Assembly: GCF_022751215.1 (NCBI RefSeq) | Contig: NZ_JAICDG010000002.1 | Location: forward strand, 1,736,001 to 1,800,000 | Origin: Actinomadura terrae | GTDB lineage: Bacteria; Actinomycetota; Actinomycetes; Streptosporangiales; Streptosporangiaceae | Reading direction: 5' to 3' | Length of the DNA: 64,000 nucleotides | Shown: in pieces, positions 24,253-32,584 of the stretch | Layout of the letters: every line of letters starts with the position of its first letter | Position numbering within the stretch: the first letter of the stretch is position 1 | Notes under the pieces: generated by a model | What the model saw: the letters and a program-made list of their open reading frames with translations, nothing else | The model's database searches: none | What the model was told of the DNA's origin: nothing | Position numbers and translations under genes: made by a program

Positions 24253-25099
24253 GGTGACCGAGGCACCCGGCAGACCCGTCCGGTCCCGGCGGGATCTCGA
24301 ACCGAGGCGTCCCCTGCTGGCCGGGCCGCTCGGGACGGCGGCGTTCGTGCTGCTGCCGCCCCTCGTGGTCGGCCTCGCCGGCGTCCTGCTGATCCAGCTC
24401 GTGATCTCCCGCTTCGAGATCAGCGGGGTCGTGATCCCCAAGCCGACCGAGGTCTGGGAGATCATGAGCTCGGACCTGTTCCTCGACCAGGTCGGGCAGA
24501 GCGCCTGGGAAACCTGGAAGGCCACGCTGATCGGGTTCGCGCTGGGCGCCGGGGCTGGCATCGCGCTCGGCGTGCTGATGGCCGAGTCCCGGACGGCGCG
24601 GTTCGTCCTCTACCCCTACGTCGTCGCGTTCCAGTCCCTCCCCAAGATCGCGCTCGCCCCGGTGTGCGCGCTGTGGCTCGGGTTCGGGCTGACGATGAAG
24701 TTCAGCTTCGCGGCGATGCTGGCGTTCTTCCCCGTCCTGATCGCGATGCTGTCGGCGCTCTCGACCGTCTCGGAGTCGCGGCTGGAGATGGCGACGGCGT
24801 TCCACGCGGGACGCTGGCAGCGCTTCCGCCGGATCTCGCTGCCCTCGGCGGTGCCGGGCATCGTGTCCGGGCTGGAGATCGGCATGGCGTTCGCGCTGAT
24901 CGGCGCGATCGTCGGCGAGTTCGTCGCGCCGTCGGCGGGCGGGCTCGGGCAGCTGCTGCTCACCTACAGCGAGGCCATCAACGTGGCCGCCGAGTTCTCC
25001 GTGCTGGTCGTGCTGATGCTGCTCGGCGTCCTCCAGAACAAGATTCTTTTCGGGCTCGTCCGGCTGGGCACGCGAAGGTTCTTCGAGTCGTCCCGATGA
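24245..25099 (+). CDS. ABC transporter permease 2 (SsuC/BPD_transp_1 family)
   Basis: A 284-residue permease with an N-terminal cytoplasmic stretch, a first membrane span around 'FVLLPPLVVGLAGVLLIQLV', and the EAA loop 'EMATAFHAGRWQRFRRISLP'. It shares the family signature 'FQSLPKIALAPVCALWLGFG' with permease 1 ('LQALPPIALAPIFVIWFGLG') but is clearly a separate paralogue. It overlaps permease 1 by 8 bases and the metallohydrolase by four. Confidence 0.93.
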   Translation: MNKVTEAPGRPVRSRRDLEPRRPLLAGPLGTAAFVLLPPLVVGLAGVLLIQLVISRFEISGVVIPKPTEVWEIMSSDLFLDQVGQSAWETWKATLIGFALGAGAGIALGVLMAESRTARFVLYPYVVAFQSLPKIALAPVCALWLGFGLTMKFSFAAMLAFFPVLIAMLSALSTVSESRLEMATAFHAGRWQRFRRISLPSAVPGIVSGLEIGMAFALIGAIVGEFVAPSAGGLGQLLLTYSEAINVAAEFSVLVVLMLLGVLQNKILFGLVRLGTRRFFESSR

Positions 25100-26250
25100 C
25101 GGCCTACGACCTGCTGGTCAGGGGCGGCCGGGTGCTCGATCCGGGCGCGGGCCTGGACGGCCGCCTCGACGTCGGGGTCCGCGGCGGCGTGATCGCCGCC
25201 GTGGCGCCCCGCCTCGACCCCGCGTCGGCGGCGCGGGTGCTGGACGCCTCGGGCGCCCTCGTCTGCCCCGGCCTGGTCGACGCGCACGCCCACGTCTACT
25301 GGGGCGAGACGCCGATGGGCGCCTGGCCGGACGAGGTGTGCGCGGGCGGCGGCGTCACGACCGTCGCCGACGGCGGCAGCAGCGGCACCGACTCGTTCGC
25401 GCGGTTCCGGCGCTGGATCGTGGACGGCTCGCGCACCCGCGTCCTGTGCCACCTCAACCTCGCGCGGACCGGGCTGACCAGGTCGACGGGGGAGCTGCGC
25501 CCGGGCCTCGTGGATCCGGACGGCGTGGCACGCCTGATCCACGAGCACCCCGACCTCGTGGCCGGGATCAAGCTGCGGCTGTCGGAACCGATCACGGGCG
25601 GGCCGTGCCGTCCGATGCTGGAGCTGGGCGCGCGGGTCTCCGCCGAGACGGGCACGCCGCTGCACGTCCACATCGGCGGCACCGCCGAACCGCTCGCCGA
25701 CCTGCTGCCGCTGCTGTCGCCCGGCGACACGGTGACCCACTACCAGACACCCCGGCCGAACGGCTTGCTGGACGACACCGGTGTACTGCTCCCCGCCGCG
25801 CGCGAGGCCCGCGAACGCGGCGTCCTCTTCGACTGCGGCCACGGTATGAGCCATTTCGGCTTCGCCGTCGCCGAGGCCCTCCTGGCCCAGGGCTTCCCGC
25901 CGGACACCATCAGCAGCGACCTCAGCCGCCGCTCCTTCCCCGACCTCGCATTCGGCCTGCTCACCGTCATGAACAAGTGGCTGGCACTCGGCATGCCGCT
26001 CGCCGACGTGGTCCGCGCGGCCACCACGTCCCCGGCCGCCGCACTCGGCTGGGGAGACCGAATCGGCGCACTGCGTCCCGGGGCGGAGGCCGACATCGCG
26101 GTACTGAAATGGGAGAACGGCGAATTCACCTACACCGACGCCCTGGGCGAGCGGCGCGGCTCGCGCGGGAGGCTGGTTCCGGTGGCGACTGTTCGGCGAG
26201 GAACGGCGTCATCAACGGGACCAGGGCGTCGGGGCGGTCCAGCGGAATGA
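25096..26250 (+). CDS. Amidohydrolase/deacetylase family metallohydrolase
   Basis: A 384-residue metal-dependent hydrolase starting MTAYDLLVRGGRVLDPG. Metal box 'CPGLVDAHAHVYWG', a Lys in 'DLVAGIKLRLSEP' where the carbamylated lysine is expected, then 'LHVHIGGT', 'TVTHYQTPRP' and the Asp in 'TISSDLSRRS'; it closes with 'GALRPGAEADIAVLKWENG'. This is the deacetylase/dihydroorotase-like group; substrate unknown. Final gene of the importer operon (ATGA overlap with permease 2). The family C-terminus 'RLVPVATVRRG' ends near 26205; the remaining 15 low-complexity residues run 125 bases into the convergent hydrolase gene. Confidence 0.87.
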   Translation: MTAYDLLVRGGRVLDPGAGLDGRLDVGVRGGVIAAVAPRLDPASAARVLDASGALVCPGLVDAHAHVYWGETPMGAWPDEVCAGGGVTTVADGGSSGTDSFARFRRWIVDGSRTRVLCHLNLARTGLTRSTGELRPGLVDPDGVARLIHEHPDLVAGIKLRLSEPITGGPCRPMLELGARVSAETGTPLHVHIGGTAEPLADLLPLLSPGDTVTHYQTPRPNGLLDDTGVLLPAAREARERGVLFDCGHGMSHFGFAVAEALLAQGFPPDTISSDLSRRSFPDLAFGLLTVMNKWLALGMPLADVVRAATTSPAAALGWGDRIGALRPGAEADIAVLKWENGEFTYTDALGERRGSRGRLVPVATVRRGTASSTGPGRRGGPAE

Positions 26251-27019
26251 GGTGGCCGCAGTCGTCGATGACGTGGCCGGTGAGGTCGTCGGCGAGGGGG
26301 CGCAACTGGCGTTCGAGCACGTCGCCGACCGGGTGGGCGCCGACGGTCATCGTAGGCACGGTGAGGCGGTGCGAGTTCGCCGCGTCCTGGATCTGGCGGG
26401 CGCTCGTGGGCAGCGCGCGGTAGTAGGAGAACGCGCAGCGGAGGGCGTCCGGGCCGGTGTAGGCGGCGACGAACGCGTCCCTTATCGGACGCGGCACGTC
26501 CCGCGTGCACGTGCCGGAGGTGAGGAACCAGTCGATGTACTCGGCCTCGTGGCCGATCAGGACGGTCTCGGCGAGGCCCGGGACGGAGTGGAAGCCGAAC
26601 CACCACGGCGTGGGGAGGGCCTCGGCGCCGGGCAGCCGTCCCAGCAGCGACTCCATGAGGACGAGCCGCCGCACGCGCTCGGGCCGCCGCAGGGCCAGCA
26701 GGAACGCGGGCGGGGCGCCCGCGTCGATCCCGGCGACCGCCGCCGAGGGTTCGCCGAGCGCGTCGAGGAGCGCTTCGGCGTCGGCCGCGAGGGTGGCGGC
26801 GTCGTATCCGTCCGCTGCCCGGGTGGTGGCGCCGGTGCCGCGCATGTCCGGGGCGATGACGCGGTGGCGGTCGGCGAGCGCGGCGATGACCTCGGTCCAG
26901 AGCCGCCAGGTGTGCGGGAAGCCGTGCAGCAGCAGGACGGCGGGCCCGTGCCCGGCGACCGCCACGTTGAACTCGATGCCGTTGGCGGCGACCCGCCGCG
27001 TTGGGGGAAGCGAGGCCAT
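26126..27019 (-). CDS. Alpha/beta hydrolase (epoxide hydrolase/dehalogenase-like)
   Basis: A 297-residue alpha/beta-fold hydrolase. 'VLLLHGFPHTWRLWTEVIAA' is the oxyanion block, 'VIAPDMRGTGATTR' follows, and the nucleophile elbow reads 'VAGIDAGAPPAF' with Asp in G-x-D-x-G, as in epoxide hydrolases and haloalkane dehalogenases. The final His is in 'VIDDCGHLIPLDRPDA'. The fold ends at 'LVPLMTPFLAEQ'; a basic tail of about 23 residues extends into the metallohydrolase gene on the other strand. Divergent from an HxlR regulator with a palindrome between them. Confidence 0.88.
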   Translation of the reverse strand: MASLPPTRRVAANGIEFNVAVAGHGPAVLLLHGFPHTWRLWTEVIAALADRHRVIAPDMRGTGATTRAADGYDAATLAADAEALLDALGEPSAAVAGIDAGAPPAFLLALRRPERVRRLVLMESLLGRLPGAEALPTPWWFGFHSVPGLAETVLIGHEAEYIDWFLTSGTCTRDVPRPIRDAFVAAYTGPDALRCAFSYYRALPTSARQIQDAANSHRLTVPTMTVGAHPVGDVLERQLRPLADDLTGHVIDDCGHLIPLDRPDALVPLMTPFLAEQSPPEPASRASRAARPGRRCR

Positions 27020-27033
27020 GCCGAACCCTTCGG

Positions 27034-27068
27034 GGTAACCAATGGTGACAAGCTGACCATAGGTAACC
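27034..27068. promoter_or_regulatory. Inverted repeat between hydrolase and HxlR genes, likely HxlR operator
   Basis: Left arm GGTAACCAATGGT (27034-27046) and right arm ACCATAGGTAACC (27056-27068) match as inverted repeats at 11 of 13 positions with a nine-base spacer. It lies 15 bases upstream of the hydrolase start and 50 before the HxlR start, in an AT-richer patch, so one dimeric regulator could control both promoters. Confidence 0.7.
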
Positions 27069-27117
27069 TGTGCCGTAGGCCCAAGAAGGCACTTTCCCGA
27101 CAGGTGGTGAGTTCCAG

Positions 27118-27486
27118 GTGACCCCGAGGAGCGGTGCGCGCGGCGACCTCTTCGATCCGCTGTGCCCGACCCGCCGGCTGCTGGACCGCATCGGAACGAA
27201 GTGGACGTCGATGGCGGTGAAGGTGCTGGCGTCGGCCGCGCCGGGCGAGCTGCGCTTCGCCGAGCTCCAGCGGCGGATGCCCGGCGTCTCGCAGAAGATG
27301 CTGTCGGTGACGTTGCGGAACCTGGCGCGGGACGGCCTGGTCGTCCGGCGGGTGGAGCCGACCGTGCCGCCGCGCGTCCACTACCGGCTCACCGACCTGG
27401 GCCTGTCGCTGGAGGTCGTGCTGGCCGCCGTCCGCGACTGGGCCGAGGAGCACATGGCCGAGATCGACGCGGCCGGCGCAGAGTAG
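27118..27486 (+). CDS. HxlR family transcriptional regulator
   Basis: A 122-residue winged-helix protein of the HxlR/DUF24 type. 'DPLCPTRRLLDRIGTKWTSM' is the usual N-terminal block (conserved Cys included), with 'LRFAELQRRMPGVSQKMLSV' and 'TLRNLARDGLVVRRVEPTVP' forming the HTH and wing, and 'VHYRLTDLGLSL' closing the domain. The start is GTG. The single Cys can sense electrophiles or quinones in related regulators; here that is only a possibility. Divergent from the alpha/beta hydrolase gene. Confidence 0.92.
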   Translation: MTPRSGARGDLFDPLCPTRRLLDRIGTKWTSMAVKVLASAAPGELRFAELQRRMPGVSQKMLSVTLRNLARDGLVVRRVEPTVPPRVHYRLTDLGLSLEVVLAAVRDWAEEHMAEIDAAGAE

Positions 27487-27516
27487 CCCCGTCTGGCAAC
27501 GGTTTACCGCCCGTCG

Positions 27517-27529
27517 TCCATTCAATGGA
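27517..27529. promoter_or_regulatory. Palindrome TCCATTCAATGGA, site 1 of a motif seen three times
   Basis: A perfect 13-base palindrome with a central C. Near-copies occur at 34227-34239 and 41255-41265, all in the catabolic island that carries two IclR genes. This copy lies between the 3' ends of the HxlR and IclR genes, which is not a promoter position, so its role here is unclear. Confidence 0.45.
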
Positions 27530-27535
27530 TGATGG

Positions 27536-28315
27536 TCACATGTCGCGGATCTTGGTTCCGGGGCGCCAGCCGAGCGCCCGGGAGATGCCGAGGCCGCCGG
27601 CGATCACCGGCGGCAGCACCGCGCGGGGGTTCACCGAGCCCGAGCGCACCACCACCGACAGCGCCGCGACGACGCGCCCGTCGCCGTCCACGATCCGCGT
27701 CGCGATCGAGTCGGCGCCCGGGGTGAGCTCGCCGCGCACGCTCGCGTTGCCGGTGCGGCGGCACTCGGCCAGCTCGCCGCGCAGGACGCCCGGGTCGACG
27801 GTGGTCGCGGGCGTGTACCGGCGCAGCGGGCCCGCCAGCACCCGGTCGACGAGGTCGGCACCGCCGTGCGCGAGGACGACCTTGCCGACCCCCGAGCAGT
27901 GCAGCGGCAGCCGCCCGCCCACCTGCGAGACCAGCTCGGGCGCCTGCGGCGCGGACAGCCGCTCGATGATCACGGCCTCGGTCCCCTCCAGCACCGCGAG
28001 CTGCACGTGCTGGTGGAGCGCGGTGTAGAGGTCCTCCATGAACGGCTGGGCCTGCGTGCGCAGCGACTCGGTGAGCGGCGCCAGCGTGCCGAGCTGCCAC
28101 AGCCGCAGGCCGATCGTGAAGCGGCCGTCGTGCCGGCGGGTCAGCGCCCCGGCGTCGGTGAGCTCGATGGCCAGGCGGCGGACGGTCGCGTGCGGCAGCC
28201 CGGTCCTGCGGACCAGGTCGGCGAGGCTGAGCACGTTCTGGCCGGGCTGGAACGCGAACAGCACCTCCAGGAGGCGGGAGCTGACGCTCCGGCCCGGCTC
28301 GCTGGTGCGCGGCAT
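27536..28315 (-). CDS. IclR family transcriptional regulator
   Basis: A 259-residue IclR protein. The N-terminal winged helix contains 'RLLEVLFAFQPGQNVLSLAD' and 'RTGLPHATVRRLAIELTDAG'; the effector domain has 'VIIERLSAPQAPELV', 'RLPLHCSGVGKVVLAHG' and 'RGELTPGADSIATRIVDGDG'. Start ATG has GAGAGGAGG upstream. Divergent, with 120 bases between starts, from the FAD monooxygenase that opens the aromatic operon, which is therefore its likely target. IclR proteins of this kind (PobR, PcaR) respond to aromatic intermediates. Confidence 0.92.
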   Translation of the reverse strand: MPRTSEPGRSVSSRLLEVLFAFQPGQNVLSLADLVRRTGLPHATVRRLAIELTDAGALTRRHDGRFTIGLRLWQLGTLAPLTESLRTQAQPFMEDLYTALHQHVQLAVLEGTEAVIIERLSAPQAPELVSQVGGRLPLHCSGVGKVVLAHGGADLVDRVLAGPLRRYTPATTVDPGVLRGELAECRRTGNASVRGELTPGADSIATRIVDGDGRVVAALSVVVRSGSVNPRAVLPPVIAGGLGISRALGWRPGTKIRDM

Positions 28316-28435
28316 GGCGCGGCCTCCTCTCGTTGACCCGCGAGGATAGCCGACGGTGTCCATAGGATGACCAACCGCGCGCCACGGGACGGGCCGCCGG
28401 GGCAGCATGGCGTCGTCAGCAGGCAGGCGGCGACC

Positions 28436-29662
28436 ATGGGGGACCAGACGATGCTCGGGCCGGACGGCGGCACACCGGAGATCGCGATCATCGGCGGCGG
28501 GATCGGCGGCCTCGCGACCGCCGCGTTCCTCCACCGCGCGGGTCTCCGCGGCACGGTGTACGAGCAGGCGCCCGCGCTGCGCGAGGTCGGCGCGGGGCTC
28601 GTCGTCGCGCCCAACGCCGCCCGCCTCCTGCGCGGGCTCGGCGTGCTGGAGCAGCTGCTCGGCAGCGCCGTCCGGCTGGAGGTCGGGTGGGAGTTCCGGC
28701 GCTGGCGGGACGGAACGGTCCTGTCGGCCGAGGACCTCGCGACGGCCTGCGAGCGCCTCTACGGCGAGCACACCTACACGGTGCACCGCGCCGACCTGCT
28801 GGAGGCCATCGGCCGCGCCGTCCCGCCGGGCGAGGTCCGGCTGGGCAAACGCTGTGTCGCTATCGACGTCCGGGATGGCCGCGCGTTGCTGCGCTTCGAG
28901 GACGGCGAGAAGGCCGAGGCCGACGTCGTCATCGGCGCGGACGGCGTCCACTCGACGGTCCGGGCCGCCATCGCCGAGCCCCACGACGCGACCGACTCCG
29001 GCCTCTGCGCGTTCCGCGCCCTGGTGCCCGGCGAGAGCGCGCCGCCGTTCGCGCGGCGTCGCGCGCAGACGCTCTGGATCGGGCCCGGCCGCCACCTGGT
29101 GCACTACCCGATCTCCGGCGGGCAGCTCGTCAACCTCGTGGCGTTCGCCCCGGCGGGCGAGGACTCGGTGGAGTCGTGGACGGCGCGCGCGACCGTCGAG
29201 GAGTTCCTCGGCGAGTTCGACGGCTGGGACCCCCGGCTCGTCGGCCTCATCGCCGCCGCGCGGGACCCCGGACGGTGGGCGCTGCTGGACCGCGCGCCGC
29301 TGCCGAGCTGGAGCCGCGGCCCGGTGACGCTCCTCGGCGACGCCGCGCACCCCATGTTCCCGTTCTTCGCGCAGGGCGCCGCGCAGGCGATCGAGGACGC
29401 GGCGGTCCTCGCCCGCTGCCTCGCCGACGACGCCGCCGACCCGCCCCGCGCGCTGCGGCGCTACGAGGCGCTGCGCCTGCCCCGCACGTCCCGGTTGCAG
29501 GAAGTGAGCCATGCGCGCTCGGACGTCAACCACCTCCCCGACGGCCCGGACCAGCGCGCCCGCGACGCGTCCTTCGCCGGGACCGACCCGCTGGTCGACA
29601 ACGGCTGGATCTACGGCTACGACCCCGACGCCGCGATCGCCGCCGAGCCCGCCGCGGGCTGA
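28436..29662 (+). CDS. FAD-dependent aromatic monooxygenase (salicylate/3-hydroxybenzoate hydroxylase-like)
   Basis: A 408-residue class A flavoprotein monooxygenase. 'EIAIIGGGIGGLATAAFLHR' is the FAD Rossmann loop, 'VVIGADGVHSTVRAAI' the D-G motif and 'VTLLGDAAHPMFPFFAQGA' the G-D motif; 'RADLLEAI' is also typical. Length fits salicylate 1- or 3-hydroxybenzoate 6-hydroxylases. ATG at 28436 is chosen because the fold starts soon after; starts at 28367 or 28451 are possible. First of four or more co-directed genes (aldehyde dehydrogenase, aromatic acid importer, decarboxylase). It likely hydroxylates an aromatic acid with NAD(P)H and O2. Confidence 0.9.
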   Translation: MGDQTMLGPDGGTPEIAIIGGGIGGLATAAFLHRAGLRGTVYEQAPALREVGAGLVVAPNAARLLRGLGVLEQLLGSAVRLEVGWEFRRWRDGTVLSAEDLATACERLYGEHTYTVHRADLLEAIGRAVPPGEVRLGKRCVAIDVRDGRALLRFEDGEKAEADVVIGADGVHSTVRAAIAEPHDATDSGLCAFRALVPGESAPPFARRRAQTLWIGPGRHLVHYPISGGQLVNLVAFAPAGEDSVESWTARATVEEFLGEFDGWDPRLVGLIAAARDPGRWALLDRAPLPSWSRGPVTLLGDAAHPMFPFFAQGAAQAIEDAAVLARCLADDAADPPRALRRYEALRLPRTSRLQEVSHARSDVNHLPDGPDQRARDASFAGTDPLVDNGWIYGYDPDAAIAAEPAAG

Positions 29663-29719
29663 ACCCCGGACACGTCCGCCCGCCGAGCCCCGCGGGCCCC
29701 ACCGCAGAAGGAGATCTCC

Positions 29720-31198
29720 ATGACCGTCACCGAGGACGCCCCGGCCGTCCGCACGAGCGAGCTGTTCATCGGCGGGCGGTGGTGCGCGGCCGAGCACGGC
29801 CGGACCGTCCGGACGAGTTCGGAGCTGACCGGCACGCCCGTCGCCGAGGTCGCGGCCGCCTCACCCGCCGACGCGCGCCGCGCCGTCGAGGCCGCCGAGC
29901 GCGGGCTGGAGACGTGGGCCGGGTGGCCGCCCGCGCGCAGGCGCGCCGTCCTGGAGCGGGCGGCGGCGCTGTTCGCCGAACGCGCGGACGACCTTGCCGC
30001 GCTGATGCGACAGGAGATGGGCGCCGCGCGGCCGTGGTGCGAGTTCAACGTGTCGGTCGCGCGGGGGATGCTCGCCGAGGCCGCCGCGCAGGCGTACTCG
30101 GCCGTTGGGGAGGTCATCCCCTCGGACGTGCCCGGCCTGACCGCGCTCGGCGTCCGCCGGCCGGCCGGCGTGGTGGTCGGCATCGCGCCCTGGAACGCCC
30201 CGCTGATCCTGGGCGTGCGCGCGCTGGCGATGCCCCTCGCCTACGGCAACACGGTGGTGCTCAAGTCGTCCGAGCAGGCGCCGTGCACTCAGGGGGCGAT
30301 CGTGGAGGTGCTGCACGACGCGGGAGCCCCGCCCGGCGCCGTGAACCTGGTCAGCAACGCGCCGCCGGACGCGCCGGAGGTCGTCGAGGCCCTCGTCGCG
30401 CACCCCGCCGTCGCGCGGGTGAACTTCACGGGCTCGACCCGTGTCGGCCGCGTCATCGCCGAGATCGCGGGCCGTCACCTCACCCGCACCGTCCTTGAGC
30501 TGTGCGGGAAGGCCCCGTTGATCGTGCTCGCGGACGCCGACGTGCGGGCCGCCGTCGATGCCGCGACGTTCGGCGCGTTCCTGAACCAGGGGCAGGTCTG
30601 CATGTCGACCGAGCGGCTGATCGTCGACCGCTCGATCGCGGACGAGGTCGCCGGACGGCTGACGGAACGGGCCGAGAGCCTGGTCGTGGGGCCGCCGGAC
30701 GACCCGTCCACCCAGCTCGGGCCCATGGTGAACCGCGGCGCGCGCGACCGCGTGCTCGCGCTGGTGGACGACGCCCGCGCGCAGGGCGCGCAGGTGCTGA
30801 CCGGCGGCGAGGCCGAGGGCCTCTACCTGCGCCCGACGGTGCTGCGGGACGTGACGCCCGCGATGCGGATCTACGCGGAAGAGTCCTTCGGCCCGGTGCT
30901 GTCGATCATTGAGGTGGACGGCCCCGACGAGGCGGTCGAGGTCGCCAACGACACCGAGTACGGGCTGTCGGCGGCGGTGTTCGGCGGCGACGCCGGCGCG
31001 GCACTCGACCTGGCGCGCCGCGTCCGGTCGGGGATCTGCCACGTCAACGGGCCGACCGTCCACGACGAGCCGCGGATGCCGTTCGGCGGGGTCGGCGCGA
31101 GCGGCTGGGGGCGCTTCGGCTCCCGCGCCGCGCTGGAGGAGTTCACGGAGCTGCGGTGGATCACCGTCCAGACCGGTGAGCGGCACTACCCCATCTGA
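29720..31198 (+). CDS. Aldehyde dehydrogenase (salicylaldehyde/benzaldehyde dehydrogenase-like)
   Basis: A 492-residue NAD(P)+-dependent aldehyde dehydrogenase. 'GIAPWNAPLILGVRALAMPL' with the catalytic Asn, 'VNFTGSTRVGRVIAE', the general-base Glu in 'VLELCGKAPLIVLADAD' and the nucleophile Cys in 'FLNQGQVCMSTERLIVD' are all present, as is 'EESFGPVLSI'. Sequence style (ELCGKAP rather than ELGGK) recalls DoxF/NahF-like aromatic aldehyde dehydrogenases. Strong GAAGGAGAT before the ATG. Next to a benzoylformate-decarboxylase-like gene, it probably oxidises the aldehyde made by that enzyme to the aromatic acid. Confidence 0.92.
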   Translation: MTVTEDAPAVRTSELFIGGRWCAAEHGRTVRTSSELTGTPVAEVAAASPADARRAVEAAERGLETWAGWPPARRRAVLERAAALFAERADDLAALMRQEMGAARPWCEFNVSVARGMLAEAAAQAYSAVGEVIPSDVPGLTALGVRRPAGVVVGIAPWNAPLILGVRALAMPLAYGNTVVLKSSEQAPCTQGAIVEVLHDAGAPPGAVNLVSNAPPDAPEVVEALVAHPAVARVNFTGSTRVGRVIAEIAGRHLTRTVLELCGKAPLIVLADADVRAAVDAATFGAFLNQGQVCMSTERLIVDRSIADEVAGRLTERAESLVVGPPDDPSTQLGPMVNRGARDRVLALVDDARAQGAQVLTGGEAEGLYLRPTVLRDVTPAMRIYAEESFGPVLSIIEVDGPDEAVEVANDTEYGLSAAVFGGDAGAALDLARRVRSGICHVNGPTVHDEPRMPFGGVGASGWGRFGSRAALEEFTELRWITVQTGERHYPI

Positions 31199-31261
31199 GA
31201 ACACGCCTCCGCCTCGGAGGCCCAACGGACGTGGCGGGGGCCTCGTCGTCAGGAGAGTGCA

Positions 31262-32584
31262 ATGGCCCTCACATCCGTCCCGGGACGAGCGCGCGACGCG
31301 CGCTGGGTCCTCGCGATCTGCTGGGTGACCGTCGTGTTCGACGGCTACGACCTGATCGCCTACGGCACCGTGGTACCGAGCCTGCTGCGCCACGAGTCGT
31401 GGGACCTGAACGCAGCCGAGGTCGGGCGGATCGGCAGCCTGGCCCTGGTCGGGATGCTGGTCGGCGCGCTCGTCGTCGGCACCCTCACCGACCTCGTCGG
31501 ACGCCGCCGGATCATGCTGTGCTGCCTGGTCTGGTTCTCCGTCGCGATGCCGCTGACCGGGCTGGCGCCGAACCCGGAGATCTTCGGGCTGCTGCGTTTC
31601 GTGACCGGGCTCGGCCTCGGCGGGGTCGTCCCGACGGCGATCGCGCTCACGATCGAGTACGCGCCGCCCGCGCGCCGCCAGCTCCACAACGCGCTGATGT
31701 TCTCCGGGTACTCCATGGGCGGGGTGCTCGCCGCCGTCCTCGCCCTGGTCGCGCTCCCGTCCGGCGGGTTCCGCGTCATGTTCTTCTGCGGGGTCGCGCC
31801 GCTGGTGCTCGTCGTTCCCCTCGCCTACCGGCTGCTGCCCGAGTCGGCCGCCTTCCTCGCGGCGCGCGAACCCGCGTCGGCGGACGCCGGGGGAGGCGCG
31901 GCGGGCAGGTTCGACTCCATCCGCTGCCTGTTCTCCCGCCGGAACCTGCTCGGCACGCTGCTGTTCTGGACGATCTCGCTGATCGGGCTGCTGCTGGTCT
32001 ACGGGCTGAACACCTGGCTGCCCGAGCTGATGCGCGACAGCGGCTACTCGATGGGCTCGTCGCTGACGTTCCTGCTGGTCTTCAACGCGGGCGCGGTCGT
32101 CGGGGTGATCGCCGCGGCGGCGCTGGCCGACCGGGTGGGGGAGCGCGCGGTGGTGTGCGGGGCGTTCGCGGTCGCCGCGGTGTCCGTGCTGCTGTTCGCG
32201 ACGCGTCCCTCGCTCGTGCCGCTGCTGGTGCTCACGGCCGTCGCCGGGTTCGGCGCCAACAGCCAGACCATGGTCAACGCCCTGGTCGGCGGCCACTACC
32301 CGCCCGCGGCGCGGGCGACCGCGCTCGGCTGGGCGCTCGCCGTCGGCCGGATCGGCGCGATCATCGGCCCGGTCTACGGCGGCCTGGTCGTGACCGCCGT
32401 GGACGACGGCGTCCTCGGGCCGAACTGGCACTTCTACGCGTTCGCGGTCCCGGCCGTCGCCGCCGCCGGGCTCGTGCTCCTCGTTCCCCGGCCGGGGGAC
32501 GCGACCGACAACGAGACGAAGGATGAGGCCGATGCGAGATCGACCACCGGTGGACGGGCGGCCGGCGGCCGTCAGCGTCCGTGA
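31262..32584 (+). CDS. MFS transporter, aromatic acid:H+ symporter (AAHS) family
   Basis: A 440-residue, 12-span permease. The first span contains the AAHS hallmark D-G-Y-D ('VVFDGYDLIAYGTVVPSLL'), followed by the loop 2-3 motif 'LTDLVGRRRIML' and 'RFVTGLGLGGVVPTAIALTI'. PcaK, BenK and related proteins take up 4-hydroxybenzoate, benzoate or protocatechuate with protons. Position in the operon suggests uptake of the aromatic substrate. Its C-terminal tail overlaps the next gene by about 53 bases. Confidence 0.92.
   Translation: MALTSVPGRARDARWVLAICWVTVVFDGYDLIAYGTVVPSLLRHESWDLNAAEVGRIGSLALVGMLVGALVVGTLTDLVGRRRIMLCCLVWFSVAMPLTGLAPNPEIFGLLRFVTGLGLGGVVPTAIALTIEYAPPARRQLHNALMFSGYSMGGVLAAVLALVALPSGGFRVMFFCGVAPLVLVVPLAYRLLPESAAFLAAREPASADAGGGAAGRFDSIRCLFSRRNLLGTLLFWTISLIGLLLVYGLNTWLPELMRDSGYSMGSSLTFLLVFNAGAVVGVIAAAALADRVGERAVVCGAFAVAAVSVLLFATRPSLVPLLVLTAVAGFGANSQTMVNALVGGHYPPAARATALGWALAVGRIGAIIGPVYGGLVVTAVDDGVLGPNWHFYAFAVPAVAAAGLVLLVPRPGDATDNETKDEADARSTTGGRAAGGRQRP

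Noticed and set aside
21394..24561. A 1055-residue minus-strand frame opposite the ABC importer
   Set aside because: Antisense of clear transporter genes, with no domain and composition typical of shadow frames.
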